Below, in pieces: positions 38,101 to 50,348 of a stretch of DNA of 64,000 bases. Numbering within the stretch: the first letter of the stretch is position 1; every line of letters begins with the position of its first letter. The notes under the pieces were generated by a model. The model ran no database searches. It worked only from the letters and a program-made list of their open reading frames with translations, and was not told the origin of the DNA. Position numbers and translations under genes: made by a program. Source of the DNA: Adineta steineri (Eukaryota; Rotifera; Eurotatoria; Adinetida; Adinetidae); NCBI GenBank assembly GCA_905250115.1, contig CAJNOI010000002.1:1751944-1815943 (forward strand), given 5' to 3'.

Positions 38101-41100
38101 GAATTTTGTAACTATTTTTATTTATCATAGTATATAATGCCATAAAAATAATTATGAAGACGTCATAGATTGTGATAAAAAAAAGTATACTTTATTTATG
38201 TTGTAACAAACAGTTAAATTATAATTATGTTCTTTTGAAGTTGAAAGATTATTATTAGCAGTACTCGCTATTTAGCTGACATACATATATTTTTAATGAG
38301 ATATTATTAGTAATATTGAAGAAGGAATTTTATACTATATTTCATATTTTAATTTGAAAGAGATCGTGCTTAATAATTTTTAATATTATTTTTTCTTTCA
38401 AACACTGTGAAAGACAATTCGAACGTGTGAATGACTTCCATGAATTCGTAATTAATCTTTGTTCTTGATTTTATTGAAGACAAAGTACATGTCACAGAGC
38501 CATTACTATATTCATGTGAAATGATAATTTCTTCTAATTGTGTCTTGAAATACGATAGACATTTTACCTAGACGATTACACTAATACTTTGGAGATTATC
38601 GTTTCAGCTATAAATAGAAAACTTCTTTATTTTCTTTCTCAGTACTTTCTAATGCTTGTCTTTGTAAGGATCTACTTTTGATAAAGTATCTTTTTGAAAT
38701 AAAAAGACTTATATCAGATACAAATTTCCTGAATCTATCTATTGAAAGAACTGTCAAAACATTGTCTTTGTTCTATTTTTATCTTTATTTGAGAATGTAA
38801 TCTATCCAACATATGCATGTTACAAGAGAAATTTAAGACCTAGAAATAGCGTGTCATTTGAAAATTAATATAACAAATTAAAGAGTACATCGTTCTGTAT
38901 AGACGAGTTTTAATGTGCCTTGACATTTGATGAAACTTGTCATCTTATCAAGTAATAATATAAACAGTTTATCAGAAAAAATATTAATTAATGGATTAAA
39001 AATAGAGTCTTTGAAGTATATCAAAATCAAACAAAATTGTTTTGCAGTATCTTAAACTCCGTTAGAATTTATCAGAGATCATTGAGTTTATAATAAATTG
39101 AATTAAAAATCTTATTAGATGTGCTCAATTGAACAAGACTTATGATAATTACAATTTTCTAAATCCATGTCAAATCTTTCTTTTCTTACTTAAACCTCCT
39201 GAACCTTAATAATTCCTAATGAATCATAAGATTTATTAAAATTTGTTTCTTTATTATATTATCAATTCATGATAGATTATTGAAACAAAAGAGTAAAAAT
39301 ATTTTTAGTGAATCTAATCTTTCATATTATTTGAAGCTTTCTAGTCATAAGATATACGTATAAATAAACAATTGAAGATGTTCCTCAAACAGTGGGCGTA
39401 TCTTTTGTGTAATAAAATGTGTCTCTCCAAAGTAATAATTTATGTATGAACTTCCGCTTCTTCACTTCTACTATGAAACTCATTCAGATAAGTGACATAG
39501 TTCTAAACTATATATACAAATAATGATCTGTCTTGTTCAAGTGCCAAAATTCATTCCTTCGTATGACACCTAATTATTATGTATTTCATAATAAGAAATA
39601 TATGATCTATAATCATGAAAGCATTATAATATAAATAGTCTTATCTATAAAATAATGTTCTCTTATACAAAAATATTTTTGAAAAAACATACTGAAAAAT
39701 AGATTATTCAATTTATAATGTTCATTTGTCATGAAAGTTATTTTTATTCTATTATATAAAAGCGTTTTTTTGACTTTGCTATAGAAAAAAGAAGACTTTG
39801 AATTATACTTCATTAAATATATACGATAAAATACTTGACTTATAAAATTGTCTGTTGTCAAACATGTCTAGATACATATTTTTAATTTCTTCTTTTTATA
39901 AGAATAAATAGACAAAAAGAGTCGTAATAGAACTCGTTAGGCTATATATAATATATCATCAAAATTAATGTCTCGACGTATACCCTCAAGATTTGTTCGA
40001 CTTTGTCAAGACAGTGTTTTGACACGCGACATTTCTATGATAAAATAATCAATCAAAAATAAATAAAAACATTTCTAAACTAAATAGAATTTCTTTTTAT
40101 TGCAAACTATTTGAAAAAAAAGTTCAAAATCAAACAAACTCATAATAGAATATATATAAAAATGGTTTTCTTTTTTTTCAAAAATAGGAGTATTTGATCG
40201 TTTTGTTTACATTTATGGTCATACATCATCAAATGTTTCAGTCTTATCAACATGGTGTCGTCGAATATCAACAAAATCTGGTACAATTATATTATTAATT
40301 TTACCTATATTATGTAGTTTACCTATTGCCATTTGTAATCTACTTCATGCACATATTTTACGTGCACCATCACAAATAAAAATTTGTGTTGTACAATATG
40401 CTAATGGATTATTAATAAGTCTTTTAATATCATTTTATATATTACCATTATTACTTTCATTTTTTCTTCATGCTAAATTGATCTATTTTATACGATCAAA
40501 ACGTACACAACGATATTTAGCAACAACACCTCATGCATTACTCACAAAAAATACTAATACATTAGATTCACAAGCTATATCACAGAAAAATCAACGTCGA
40601 ACAAATCCGAAGATTCTTACGAATAATCAACTTTTATTACAAACAAAAACTAATAAGACGAATGCACGAAATCAACGTGTCGTTATGTTTAATACAAATA
40701 CAGCTGGAAATGCACCGCGAACAATTATGACAACAACAACAGGTGGTCAACAAGTTCCAACAAATAATTCTTCAAATTCTTCAGCATCAAGTCGTTCATC
40801 AACTAGTACAGGTTATATGTCATTAACATCACCAGTTATACTTTATAAGATTAATTCACAAGCAAATGCAAATGCAAAACGTACAGTATTATTACTTGTT
40901 TTATTACTTTCATTTTATGTTCTTTGTTGGGCTCCATATAATATTTATACATGGCGTCATGCTTATCAAGTAGCAACAAAAGATCAAAATCCACAATTAA
41001 CTAATCGTACATCAACATATGATTATAATTTAACAATAACAGCATCTATAGACAATCTTCATGCAAATTTACGTCGAATTATATTTATTAATTATTCATT

Positions 41101-41521
41101 ATATCTTTTATCAATGATATCAATGTGTTTTAGTTTTATACTTTATTTTTCACTTAATAAACAAGCTCGTCAAGAATTTTCACATTTTATTGGTTGTATA
41201 TGTCCACAATTTGTTGGTCCACGTCAAGAAGAATATAATAGACAAAAAGTTAAACAAGATAATGAAAGAGGAAGACGTCTACAATATCATACAAGATATC
41301 AACATCATTATCCTTCAAATAATCAACTGTTATTACTTGCACATAATAATAATCAACGAGTGAAAACAACGAGATTTAATACGCATCCAATGATTGCACC
41401 GCCAGTTCCTTTACATAGCGACAGACAAAAACGTGCAAATTCTGTTGAACAAAAGTTAGAAAGTGCATTATCAAAACGAACAGTACTGACATATGGTTGT
41501 CATATTCAATGTTGTCCATAA
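35187..41521 (+). CDS. Rhodopsin-like 7TM receptor with a 4.35-kb intron and a long third loop
   Basis: Three exons (35,187-35,637; 35,694-35,837; 40,188-41,521) splice in frame to 642 residues. The extracellular N-terminus has several N-glycosylation sites. TM1 is LILFVFLIAFVSFISIIGNL with the conserved GN; TM3 ends across the long intron as HLLGVFDRFVYIYG, giving a DRF variant of DRY, which supports the joining of the two halves. The third intracellular loop is very long and rich in Asn, Thr and Ser. TM6 has the typical FYVLCWAPYNIY (CWxP). TM7 ends CFSFILYFSLNKQ, so the Asn-Pro of NPxxY is replaced. The basic, Gln/His-rich tail ends HIQCCP, with possible palmitoylation cysteines. It looks like a peptide-type receptor with unknown ligand. 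Confidence 0.82.
35838..40187 (+). other. 4.35-kb intron of the receptor gene
   Basis: The intron is bounded by TTAG|GTATGT and AAAATAG|GAG. It is AT-rich throughout, with no recognisable gene, RNA or transposon. Small features are a perfect 7-bp-stem hairpin GTTGCCT...AGGCAAC at 36,793-36,814 and a short TA run near 37,018-37,030. It is about seventy times longer than the typical intron of this window. Confidence 0.7.
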
Positions 41522-41586
41522 TTTATTTTTTTTCTATATATTGTGAACAAAAAAAGATTCGGTGTTTATTTTATTTTTGTTAAAAA

Positions 41587-41617
41587 TTTATTTATTTATT
41601 TATTTATTTATTTATTT
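41587..41617. repeat. TTTA microsatellite
   Basis: About seven perfect TTTA tetranucleotide units lie between the stops of two convergent genes, in their 3' UTR DNA. Confidence 0.8.
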
Positions 41618-41707
41618 TGTTTTGTTATAAAATGAAACGAGAGAAAGAAATAAAAAAAAAGAAATTTAATAATGTTATTAAAAGTTAGAAATTTTCCTTT
41701 ATGCAAA

Positions 41708-42998
41708 TCAATACCAATCAGGATGAATAAAAAAATATTCTGGATAAACTTTTTTTGTATAATTAAAAAAAGATGATCGATTATTTTCAGGACGAACATT
41801 TGGTACCATATCTTCACGAGGATTTATTACACGCCATGTTTGAGATAAATAACGTCGATTTACTTTATTATTTTCATCAGCATTATTTATATTCGATAAA
41901 TTATTATCAGTTGTATTTTGAGGTTGAACTGTTTCAGTAAATTTATCTAATGATGTTACTGAACGTTTTGAATATTTTTCTGTTTTACGATCATTTTTTA
42001 TTTCATTAACATTAGGTAATGGAACTGTTGTTGGAGTTGCAGATGTTTGAATACCTTTTTCATGAACCGGTGATGAAGGACGAAAACTAAAAAATTTATT
42101 TTTATCAAACAATTCTAAATATAATCTCTATGTTTGTTTCTTTAAATCAATGTATATATAGTTTCATTGCATTTGAAGTTAATAACTTTCTCTTTCAAAA
42201 TTCAAATTTCTCTAACAGAATCATTTGTTACAATAATATACTTTTTAGTTCTCAAATATTTATTCTTTTGCAAAGTCAATAAAAAATATGTTTCTTCTCT
42301 TTTTTTCTATTTATTGATCTGATTATATATTTGAAGATTAAACGTATTTTGAATGGTTTCATCAAAGGATTATTCATGTTAATTTTGTTGGAAAATGAGA
42401 CATAACACATAAATAAATACATTATTATAATTACCTTTCTAATGATTCAAGGACTTCTCCAAGATCATGTTTCGATGCTCGACTTTCATGTCCCTGATTA
42501 CTTGATGATGATGATCGTCGTTGTGATGAATGATTTGATAAACGTCCTAAAGACGTACTTACTCGACTAGGAAGTTGAGAACCAGTTGATTTTTGACGTC
42601 GTCTAAAACCTATTCGATCTTCCTTTTGAGAACGATCTTCATCTTTATCATAGAGAGTATTAAGAAAACTGAACACAGCACGACGATCTAAAATATTTCA
42701 AAGATTATCAATTACAAAAAACTATCATCAATCTACCATCAAGTGAATGATTTGAAAACCATGATTCCATGCTTTGTTTTGGCCAAATTTTTTGTTTCAA
42801 TTCATATTTATGACGATTTGATGTTATTGGAGAATGATTTTGAGATGAATATGGTACGACACCAGGTTTATGTAAAGATAAAGTACGATTATGATATGTA
42901 TCAAGATTATTATGAGACTAAACAGATAATAAAGTATTCTGATTAGAAAATCTGTATACTTGTTTTCATTAATAATAACATCTACTTACTCGATGCAT
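41708..42998 (-). CDS. Uncharacterised Ser/Arg-rich protein
   Basis: Four exons with good GT-AG junctions and matching phases: a three-codon first exon (MHR), an exon with NLDTYHNRTLSLHKPGVV and KQKIWPKQSMESWFSNHSLD, one with DRRAVFSFLNTLYDKDEDRS followed by a basic Ser-rich stretch (RRRQKSTGSQLPSRVSTSL), and a last exon ending RYLSQTWRVINPRED and YPEYFFIHPDWY. The splicing and even composition argue for a real gene. There is no signal peptide or membrane segment. The short aromatic blocks (SWFSNHSLDDRRAVF, FIHPDWY) separated by disordered sequence recall small cilium-associated proteins, but I cannot name an orthologue, so no function is claimed. It is convergent with the receptor gene; the stops are 186 bases apart. 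Confidence 0.62.
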
Positions 42999-43689
42999 AT
43001 TTAAGAAGCAACGATAATGATGTCAGCCGAAGACAAATAATAATAACAAAACAAGAAAAAATATGTTACTTCTTACAATTTATTAATGTAAATTTTGATT
43101 GTATTTGATCGTTTTTTATGTCTCAAAATAAAAATGAAATAGGCAACAATTGTGTCAACGACACAGAACATAGAGAGAGAGAGAGAAAAAAAGTGAGAAA
43201 AACCTTTCTCTCACTCTTTCTCTCTCTATCCAAGATAATAGAGCATCGATCAATATTTATATCCTTACTCCGGATGTGTATATGTATGTTTGTATCTAAA
43301 TGCTGCCTTGGTGACTATCCAAGGTAGATTTTTAAACGAGAGAAGAATAATTGATGTATTTACTATAACAAATAAAACGAGATGAGTTTTTGTTTTTTCT
43401 CGTAGTCATACTACAAACTTTGATTAAGGAATCAATCTGAGCATATTGAAATTTATTTAAAAAAAAAATGCAACAGGATGTCGTTACTATGATTGACTAA
43501 TTGATGATCGATCAATATAAATGAATCATATAGGGTCTTTATTTCAAGTAATAAAGTGAAGCAAAAAAAAAATAGTTTGATGTAAAGAAATGTTAAATTT
43601 TCAAAAAAAAAAAAAAAAAGAATTCCATATGTCTCTTATAATAAAGTGAAATTTATTTTTTCTTCTTTAGATAATCATAAATGAATATC
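42999..43689. other. Spacer with an inverted GA/CT repeat
   Basis: No gene. At about 43,169-43,239 a GAGAGAGAGA block is followed by the complementary CTCTCACTCTTTCTCTCTCT block, able to form a long hairpin. At 43,302-43,326 CTGCCTTGG and CCAAGGTAG form a second, compact stem with a 7-base loop. The 5' region of the minus-strand gene at 42,998 lies here. Confidence 0.5.
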
Positions 43690-44024
43690 TTAGGCATCTT
43701 TTAGTTCAGGTGGTAATTCACTTTTTGGATGCTTGCTTTCGAAATGCTGTTTATAAGTTTTTGGATCACCCATTTGTGCCTAAATAATAAAAGAAAATCA
43801 GAAAATTTATTTGAAAAAATAAAAAATTATTTTTCTTACTTTACACACCGGACATTGGAAAGTTAAGCCAGCAGCTTAAATTAAAAATATCAATTAAATT
43901 TATATATTATATTCGATCTAAATATTTTCTTACCAGCAGTGCCTTTTTGTGTAGTCGGCTTACCTCCGGCACCAGTTTTTTCATTACGTGCACGAGCCAA
44001 TTCTTTTTGATGACCTCGAGCCAT
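43690..44024 (-). CDS. ZNF706: ZNF706-like small C2H2 zinc finger protein
   Basis: Three exons encode about 70 residues. The N-terminus MARGHQKELARARNEKTG matches the 4F5/SERF-type basic segment of ZNF706. The single zinc finger reads FQCPVCKAQMGDPKTYKQHF with the second histidine in ESKHPKSE, followed by LPPEL as in human ZNF706 (KHPKTPLPPEL). ZNF706 is a small nuclear/cytoplasmic protein implicated in repressing stem-cell genes and in G-quadruplex binding; its role here is unknown. It lies 90 bp downstream of the gene at 44,115-44,486 on the same strand, with a strong splice acceptor in the gap. Confidence 0.92.
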
Positions 44025-44056
44025 TTTCTTTTACAATCGTAAAATAACCTCGTAAT

Positions 44057-44073
44057 CTAAAAAACAAAAAAGC
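44057..44073 (-). promoter_or_regulatory. Splice acceptor before ZNF706, candidate trans-splice site
   Basis: On the minus strand CTTTTTTGTTTTTTAG ends 32 bases before the ZNF706 ATG, inside a 90-base gap that follows the stop of the upstream gene. The tract is almost pure pyrimidine, better than many acceptors of this window. It could serve a spliced leader or, less likely, a 5' UTR intron. Confidence 0.5.
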
Positions 44074-44114
44074 AAAATTACATTATGTACTATATATACA
44101 ACTACAAAAAAATC

Positions 44115-44486
44115 CTATGTCTGATGAATATGAATATTAATTGTTGGTCTTATAATTCGTACGGCACCACTACCGTGATGTCTTCGACGACGAAAATTTG
44201 GTCGAGAAAGTCGACTAATACCAGAATTTTGTCGTTCATGATGATCGATATTATTATTGCGATTTGTTGTTGAACTTCCTAATGCTGCATTGACAAATTC
44301 ATAAGCCGTATTATTTTCAGTAGCTGACTGAATCAATGGAATACCAACTGTAGAAATAGTTGAAAAGATAAAATTACAAAATGTACGCCATTTAGATATT
44401 GGCCGTTGATCAGGAGTTGTATTTTGACCACGATTGAAAAAAATATTTCCTGTTGCTAAAAGACCATTGAACAGTATACCCCACAT
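44115..44486 (-). CDS. Uncharacterised 123-residue protein
   Basis: A single exon. MWGILFNGLLATGNIFFNRG at the start is amphipathic to hydrophobic and could be a membrane-associating or targeting segment. A second hydrophobic block is FCNFIFSTISTVGIPLI. The rest is polar, ending in a basic stretch (RPNFRRRRHHGSGAVR). Codon use is like the neighbours. CACTTTTAG lies 28 bases before the ATG and could be an acceptor. I do not recognise a family. The tight, same-strand spacing to ZNF706 supports the view that it is a real, transcribed gene. Confidence 0.5.
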   Translation of the reverse strand: MWGILFNGLLATGNIFFNRGQNTTPDQRPISKWRTFCNFIFSTISTVGIPLIQSATENNTAYEFVNAALGSSTTNRNNNIDHHERQNSGISRLSRPNFRRRRHHGSGAVRIIRPTINIHIHQT

Positions 44487-45055
44487 GATGTACGTAATTG
44501 AAATGACGACGAATCTAAAAGTGAAGTTTTACATTCTATTGATATTGCGTAAAACAGAAAGAGAAAAGACTGAATAACTTTTTACAGATAAATAAAACAC
44601 GTGAACATGATTCATAAAAGGATTAATATGTATTAATGTTGGAGTAGTAACTATACGAATTCAAGTTTGAAACATCTAAACATGATCATTTACTTCCATA
44701 TAATAATAAAATAAACATATATTTATTTGCATTAACAAATAATTTTTACTAGATCAATAGAGGGCAGCACTTTACAATTGTAGAAATCATTTATTTAGAA
44801 TTATGATCCAGATAAAAGAACAAGAGCGAGGTAATTTAAGGTGTTTTACCAATAACTAAAAATAGAATAATTTTATATTTCAATTATTTGATGAAATTAA
44901 TATTAGTGTAAAAATTTTACATGAACAAAATAGTTTGAAGTTTCATGAATCTTTATTGTAAATATAGAAGAAAAAATATGTCTAACACAGTTGTCTAGAT
45001 TAGTAAATCTTTAGTTCTTGATTTATTGTAATGAGAAAAAAAAGCTTTAATAAAT
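44487..45055. other. Spacer
   Basis: AT-rich, without a convincing frame. It holds the upstream region of the 123-residue gene and the 3' end of RPAP1. Confidence 0.45.
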
Positions 45056-48000
45056 TCATTGTAGCAATTTTTGTAACCAATTCATACGAATTGATGGTAA
45101 GGTTGTAAACATAACAGGTCCATCTCGTGAAAATGTTTTATAATTGATAATACTTTCATACAATTTCTAGAAACGAAAAAAATTTGTTTTTTCTATAAAA
45201 CAAATTCAAAAAATAAACCTTTTCATTTGTTGATACAATTTGTAAATTTTTTATAATTGTTTGTTGTATACTAAATTGTTCAGAGCGTGTTTGATCAAAT
45301 AGGAATGCATTAAGATGATGTACAGCAATCATATATAATAATGGTTGAATTGTATTTTGAATTGTTCCAGTTAATAAAACTTGAGCATAATAACGAATCA
45401 TTTCAAGATCATTTTCATATGGTATAAAAAATGTTTCAAGTGAAAATAAAAGCTAGAAAAATTCAATAGTTAGTTTTTTGATAAAAAAAAATAGAACAAT
45501 AAGAAAGAATACTTGATCAGGTTTTAATCGAATATATTTTAAGATAGTTGAATGTTCAATCCAAACTTCTTTACGTAATTGAATATCATATGTTTGTTGT
45601 AATGGAACAAGAAGATAATTTGAATAAAGTATATCACCAAATGAACATGCTTCGTATTGATCAACAAGTGAACGATAACTAGAAATTAATTAATAAAGTT
45701 TTCTTAAATCGTAACTAGATGATTAACTTACAAATCAAAAAATGTCATTAATGATTGAATAGTACTTCTTGTTTCAAGTTTTTGTAATAAATGTTGTTCA
45801 TTAAAACAATTTAAAAAGGCAACAAGATAATCTGCAATATTTTTTTCAAGAAATATATCTGAACCAAGTAAATATATGCCTGCAATCATCGAAAAACGTG
45901 TTGTTTTGGTTAACATTTTAGATAATATTAAACTATGTTTCATTTCTAATATATAAACAAAACGTAATGCATTCAATATAACTTCCAATCGTTTATCATC
46001 TTCCTTAATAGTTAAAACATTCGTATATAATGATGAAAGTAAACCATATGGCCATGTTACATCAATTAATGTATATGAATAATGAATATTTAATTTAAAT
46101 AAATCATCTGTTTGAAATAAATTTCCAAAATGAATATCACATATATTCAAATCAATTGATGAATGATTTATATGAAGAATATTCTTATAATAAGTATATA
46201 AAGATGGTAAATGTTCAATAGCTCGTTCATAAAGTAAAGTACGATGAGATGAAGATATAGTTAGAGATTCATTTGATGCTAAACAAAGAGTTTCATGTGT
46301 AATTAATGATAAATCAGCTAATTCGCTTTCATTTGATCTGTTTAAGAGAAATAAAAAAATGAAAGAATATTTCTTTTCATGTAAATTACCTTTTCCAATA
46401 AGATAAATCGAAGAAAACAAATTTAAAAATTTCTTGTGCAAGATAATGATAACCTTTTAAAAGTGATGGTAATAATGAAAGTAGTATTTCATAATAAACT
46501 GATGGTAAATCATTCTCAAATTTCTAAAAATAGAAAGAAAACAGATTCAATTTAGAATCTTTCATTAACTGTTTTTTTTGTATAAACTTACTTCTTGTTT
46601 AATTACTTGAATAAATTGAAATAAAAATATATGTTCGAATTGTTCAAACCATGGTGTTTTACGTGTTCTTGTTGAGGTTAATTTATTTAACATATTCTTA
46701 ATATAAACAACAATTTCACTATTTTTTGTTAACATTAATTGACTAATAAATTTCTTCTAGATAAATCAAAAGAAAATGATTTAAAAAAAGGAAAGATTTT
46801 GTTTTTAATTTTTACCGTAACAGCTAATGATTTATCTATTTGATAGATAATATTTGTTAAACGAAGTAAAGCAGTTAGAAAACCAAATGGAGATATATTT
46901 CTTTGTGTTAATGCTGGAAGATTTATAGCAGAATTTGTTGAAGATATTGCTGTTCTATATTACATATTATTATTTTTTTTTCATAGAAATATAAATAAAT
47001 TTATTCTTACTCAAATTTAACATTTTCAATAAGTCGTTTGATTGATTTAAGACGAAGAATAGGTTCAAAAAATTGATCACGAATTTGTTTGACTTTTATT
47101 GGAAGATCTAATAAATTGATCATCTAAGAAAATAGAAAACTAATTAAACTATCAATAATATGAATTTAATAGAAACCAATAGTTGTTGACCAGTTAAAAA
47201 TGATGCTAAACATGATAAACATACTGTTCGAAGAGCATCAAGATCAATCTAAAGAATATTATGATGAATTTAATGTAATATATTATATGAAATTACTTGT
47301 TCATCAGTTTCTATCATCGTTTGTTTTCCAATTGTTAAAATCATATCAAAAAGACCATCAATATGTGACCAATTGACAACATTTGATAAATCATCGGATG
47401 TATTTCTATTGAAAAATATTTAATACAAATTTTATAAATTCATTTTCCTCTATTTACCGATGTTTGGAAATAAATTTTGTAACATGTATTATTAATGCAT
47501 CAAATAATGTTATAAGTTGAACTAATATTTGACTAATAATCATATTTGGCATTTGTCGAATACATAGTTGACAAAGTGGTAGAATCACTGTTGGCATCAA
47601 AGAACTATTTCAAATAAATAACATTCGAATTTAGAATATAAGTTATCATAAAATATAGAACACTGAGTGTATGATCATGATATCTTACCCAAATTCGTTT
47701 GCCATATGACCTTGTAAAATAAATACACGCCAAAGAGATAATAATTCAGGAAGAGTTTGATTGTCTTGTAACGAAGATGAAAGACTAAAATGATATTAAT
47801 TGAACTGAATTGTATTATATAAATAACTTTCACTTACTTAACTGCAGTTACTAAATGATTTCTTAAACGTTTATTAAGTTCATAACGATCAATAAGATTA
47901 AATGCTAAAGTACTTCCATGACTTGCTAAAACTCGACAAAATTTTAAAGCTTCTGGAAGTAAATGTTCATAAACATGTCCCTCTTCTATATAAATAAATA

Positions 48001-50016
48001 AAAAAAGTGTTGATAATTTTTTAATTTAAATTTACCAGTAGGTACAGAGATTTCTGGAATAAATTCTCGAATAATAAAATCCATTAATTGTCTTTCTTCA
48101 AAAATCTATTAGAAAAAATACATTTGAATTTTCTTTTTGTTTTTTGCAAATGATTTCAAATAATAATTTACTTGATTTGCACATGTCATTGAATGTCTTG
48201 CCATGCGTATAAGAATATGAAATGAATGTTTAACAGGAATAGTAATTGTCGGTGGTGGTAATAATTTCATTCGATCAAATAAATAAACAAGACGTTTTAA
48301 TACATTCATACGAAATAAACATTTTATTAAATCTTGTTCTAAGATTTCGATATCTGTTAAATCTGATTCACTCTTTTTTTCACCTAAATCTATATCTGGT
48401 GGTGTTAATAGTGGTTCATAATATCCACATGGCCAATGATTTGTTTGAGAAAGAATTTCCTACGAAGAAAAAATAATTTACAATAAATAAAAACTTTTTT
48501 CCCTTAATTACTTCATCTTTTCTTGGTGCGATTAAATTTGCTAAACATTCAATAGCTACCATATATACAGATTCAATTTGTTCATCCATAGCCCAACGTA
48601 TAAGAAAAAGAATACCAGCTTCAATTAATTTAGGTATTAACGGTAATTGAAGATCACGATCATAGATACCAGTATGAGCCTATATTAAACGATGAAATAT
48701 GATGTGTTTCGTTTTTTGTAAGATGTAAAAATAAACAAACTTGACGAATTATATTTGATAATGTTTGAAGAGCAATAACACGTTGTTGAAGAACAGTTGA
48801 ACGAGAAAGATGAAATAATTCGTCTAATGTATAACCAGCAGCTTCGGGTTCTTCACCATGATGATGAAGAGCTGCTGTAACAGGAATATCAGCTGTACGT
48901 GACATTAAATTACCTTTGAAATCAAAACGAGCTGGAACTCCTTCTGCATTCTAGGAGAAGAAGAAGAGAACAAATATATTAGATATTTTGTATATAACTT
49001 ACAGTTTCATCAATTGTTCGTTGAATTGATGGTTTTGGTAAATCTTTCATCCATTCTAATTTTTCATGTTCAATATTATTCATATGAACCCATCGAGAAT
49101 CAATTTCAATTGGAAGTATTGTTTTTTCTGTTTGATTATCTACATCCATCTTTTCAGCAGTTGTTTTTTCATTTATACGAATAATTTCATCTCCTTCTTT
49201 TTTACTTCTTTTTCGAATGAATGCAATTAATTTTGGATCTATATAATAAATAAATCTCTGAGAATGATTTTTCTTTTTTTATTACCAAGTGTATTTAATA
49301 GTTTGTCTTTTTCTGCTAAAATTTCGTTTTCATCCATTGATTTTAATCGTTCAGTATTTTCATCATGAATTCGTTGAATGTCTCGTTCACCAATTACTTC
49401 ACCGAGGCCAGTACCAGTTATTAAACTTGAACGTGGTATATGTTGATTAGTCGATGCTATTTTTGTTTCTTTTAATTCTTTACATGTTTTCAATTTTCCA
49501 TCACGATACATTTGTTTGGCAAATAATGAAGCTTTTTTAACATTTGGTAAAGTAATTTTCTAATAAAAGAAAACAAAAAGAATTTTAATTCTTAATGAGA
49601 AGGATATCTTTTACATCAAGATCATCTTCATTGCCACGATGTTTTGCTTCTGGAAATGAATCTGTAACAGGTATTGGCATTTGTATAGGAGTTGTACTAA
49701 CATCTCGTTCCTAAAAACTTCATATATAGAATAAACATTTTTTTTTATTTTCATAGATTGTACTGAAAGAAATTTTTCTTACAATAATAACTGGTCGCAT
49801 AACAGTTGTTTCAGTAAGATCGACATTTGGTGATTTTCTTTTTTTATCATCATTTTCATTTGATTGTTGACGTTTTACTTTTGGTTCCCGTATGACTTGT
49901 GCTGATGGTTGCATATTAGAACGATTAAATAATTCTTGATAATTTAACATTTCATCTTCGGCATCATCACTAATACCAAATTTCGGTTTTGGACGCATTC
50001 CTAAATCCTTATCCAT
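45056..50016 (-). CDS. RPAP1: RPAP1, RNA polymerase II-associated protein 1
   Basis: RPAP1 helps assemble and import RNA polymerase II and links it to Mediator. The gene has more than twenty short introns and would encode roughly 1,200-1,300 residues. The N-terminus starts MDKDLGMRPKPKFGISDDAE. An RPAP1_N-like region carries FPEAKHRGNEDD and SLFAKQM, then SLITGTGLGEVIGERDIQRI and LGDPKLIAFIRKRSK. The diagnostic RPAP1_C block is complete: GVPARFDFKGNLMSRTADIP, then ALHHHGEEPEAAGYTLDELF and HLSRSTVLQQRVIALQTLS, very like human RPAP1. The remaining C-terminal two thirds is helical and repeat-like, ending SIRMNWLQKLLQ. The start codon is the first ATG of the conserved N-terminus. A bidirectional arrangement with TXNDC17 leaves 332 bases between the starts. 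Confidence 0.93.
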
Positions 50017-50348
50017 TTTTTGTTAAGTAATAAAATATAAAATGAATATGAAAAAGTATTGCACATCAAAGTTGACATTTTCAATAGACAAAATATAGAC
50101 CAATCAAATATTAGCTAAAACTCACTTAGACTATACTGCCACTATATGGATATGAATTCAATTCAAAAGAGATTACGCAAAAATTAATATTAATTAGATA
50201 TAGTTATCCGATACAAGATGAAAGACAAGCATTGATTAAAGAATTTGTTTTACATCTTTATGAAAAAAAAAAGATTTAATAGTAAAGATTCTTATACAAA
50301 ATTCAGTTCAATAAATGACAATATATATTCTAGTTTTTGAGTTTTTAG
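50017..50348. promoter_or_regulatory. Divergent upstream region of RPAP1 and TXNDC17
   Basis: 332 AT-rich bases between two start codons that point away from each other. GAGTTTTTAG abuts the TXNDC17 ATG directly and is a good splice-acceptor motif, suggesting that its 5' end is made by trans-splicing. Confidence 0.35.
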
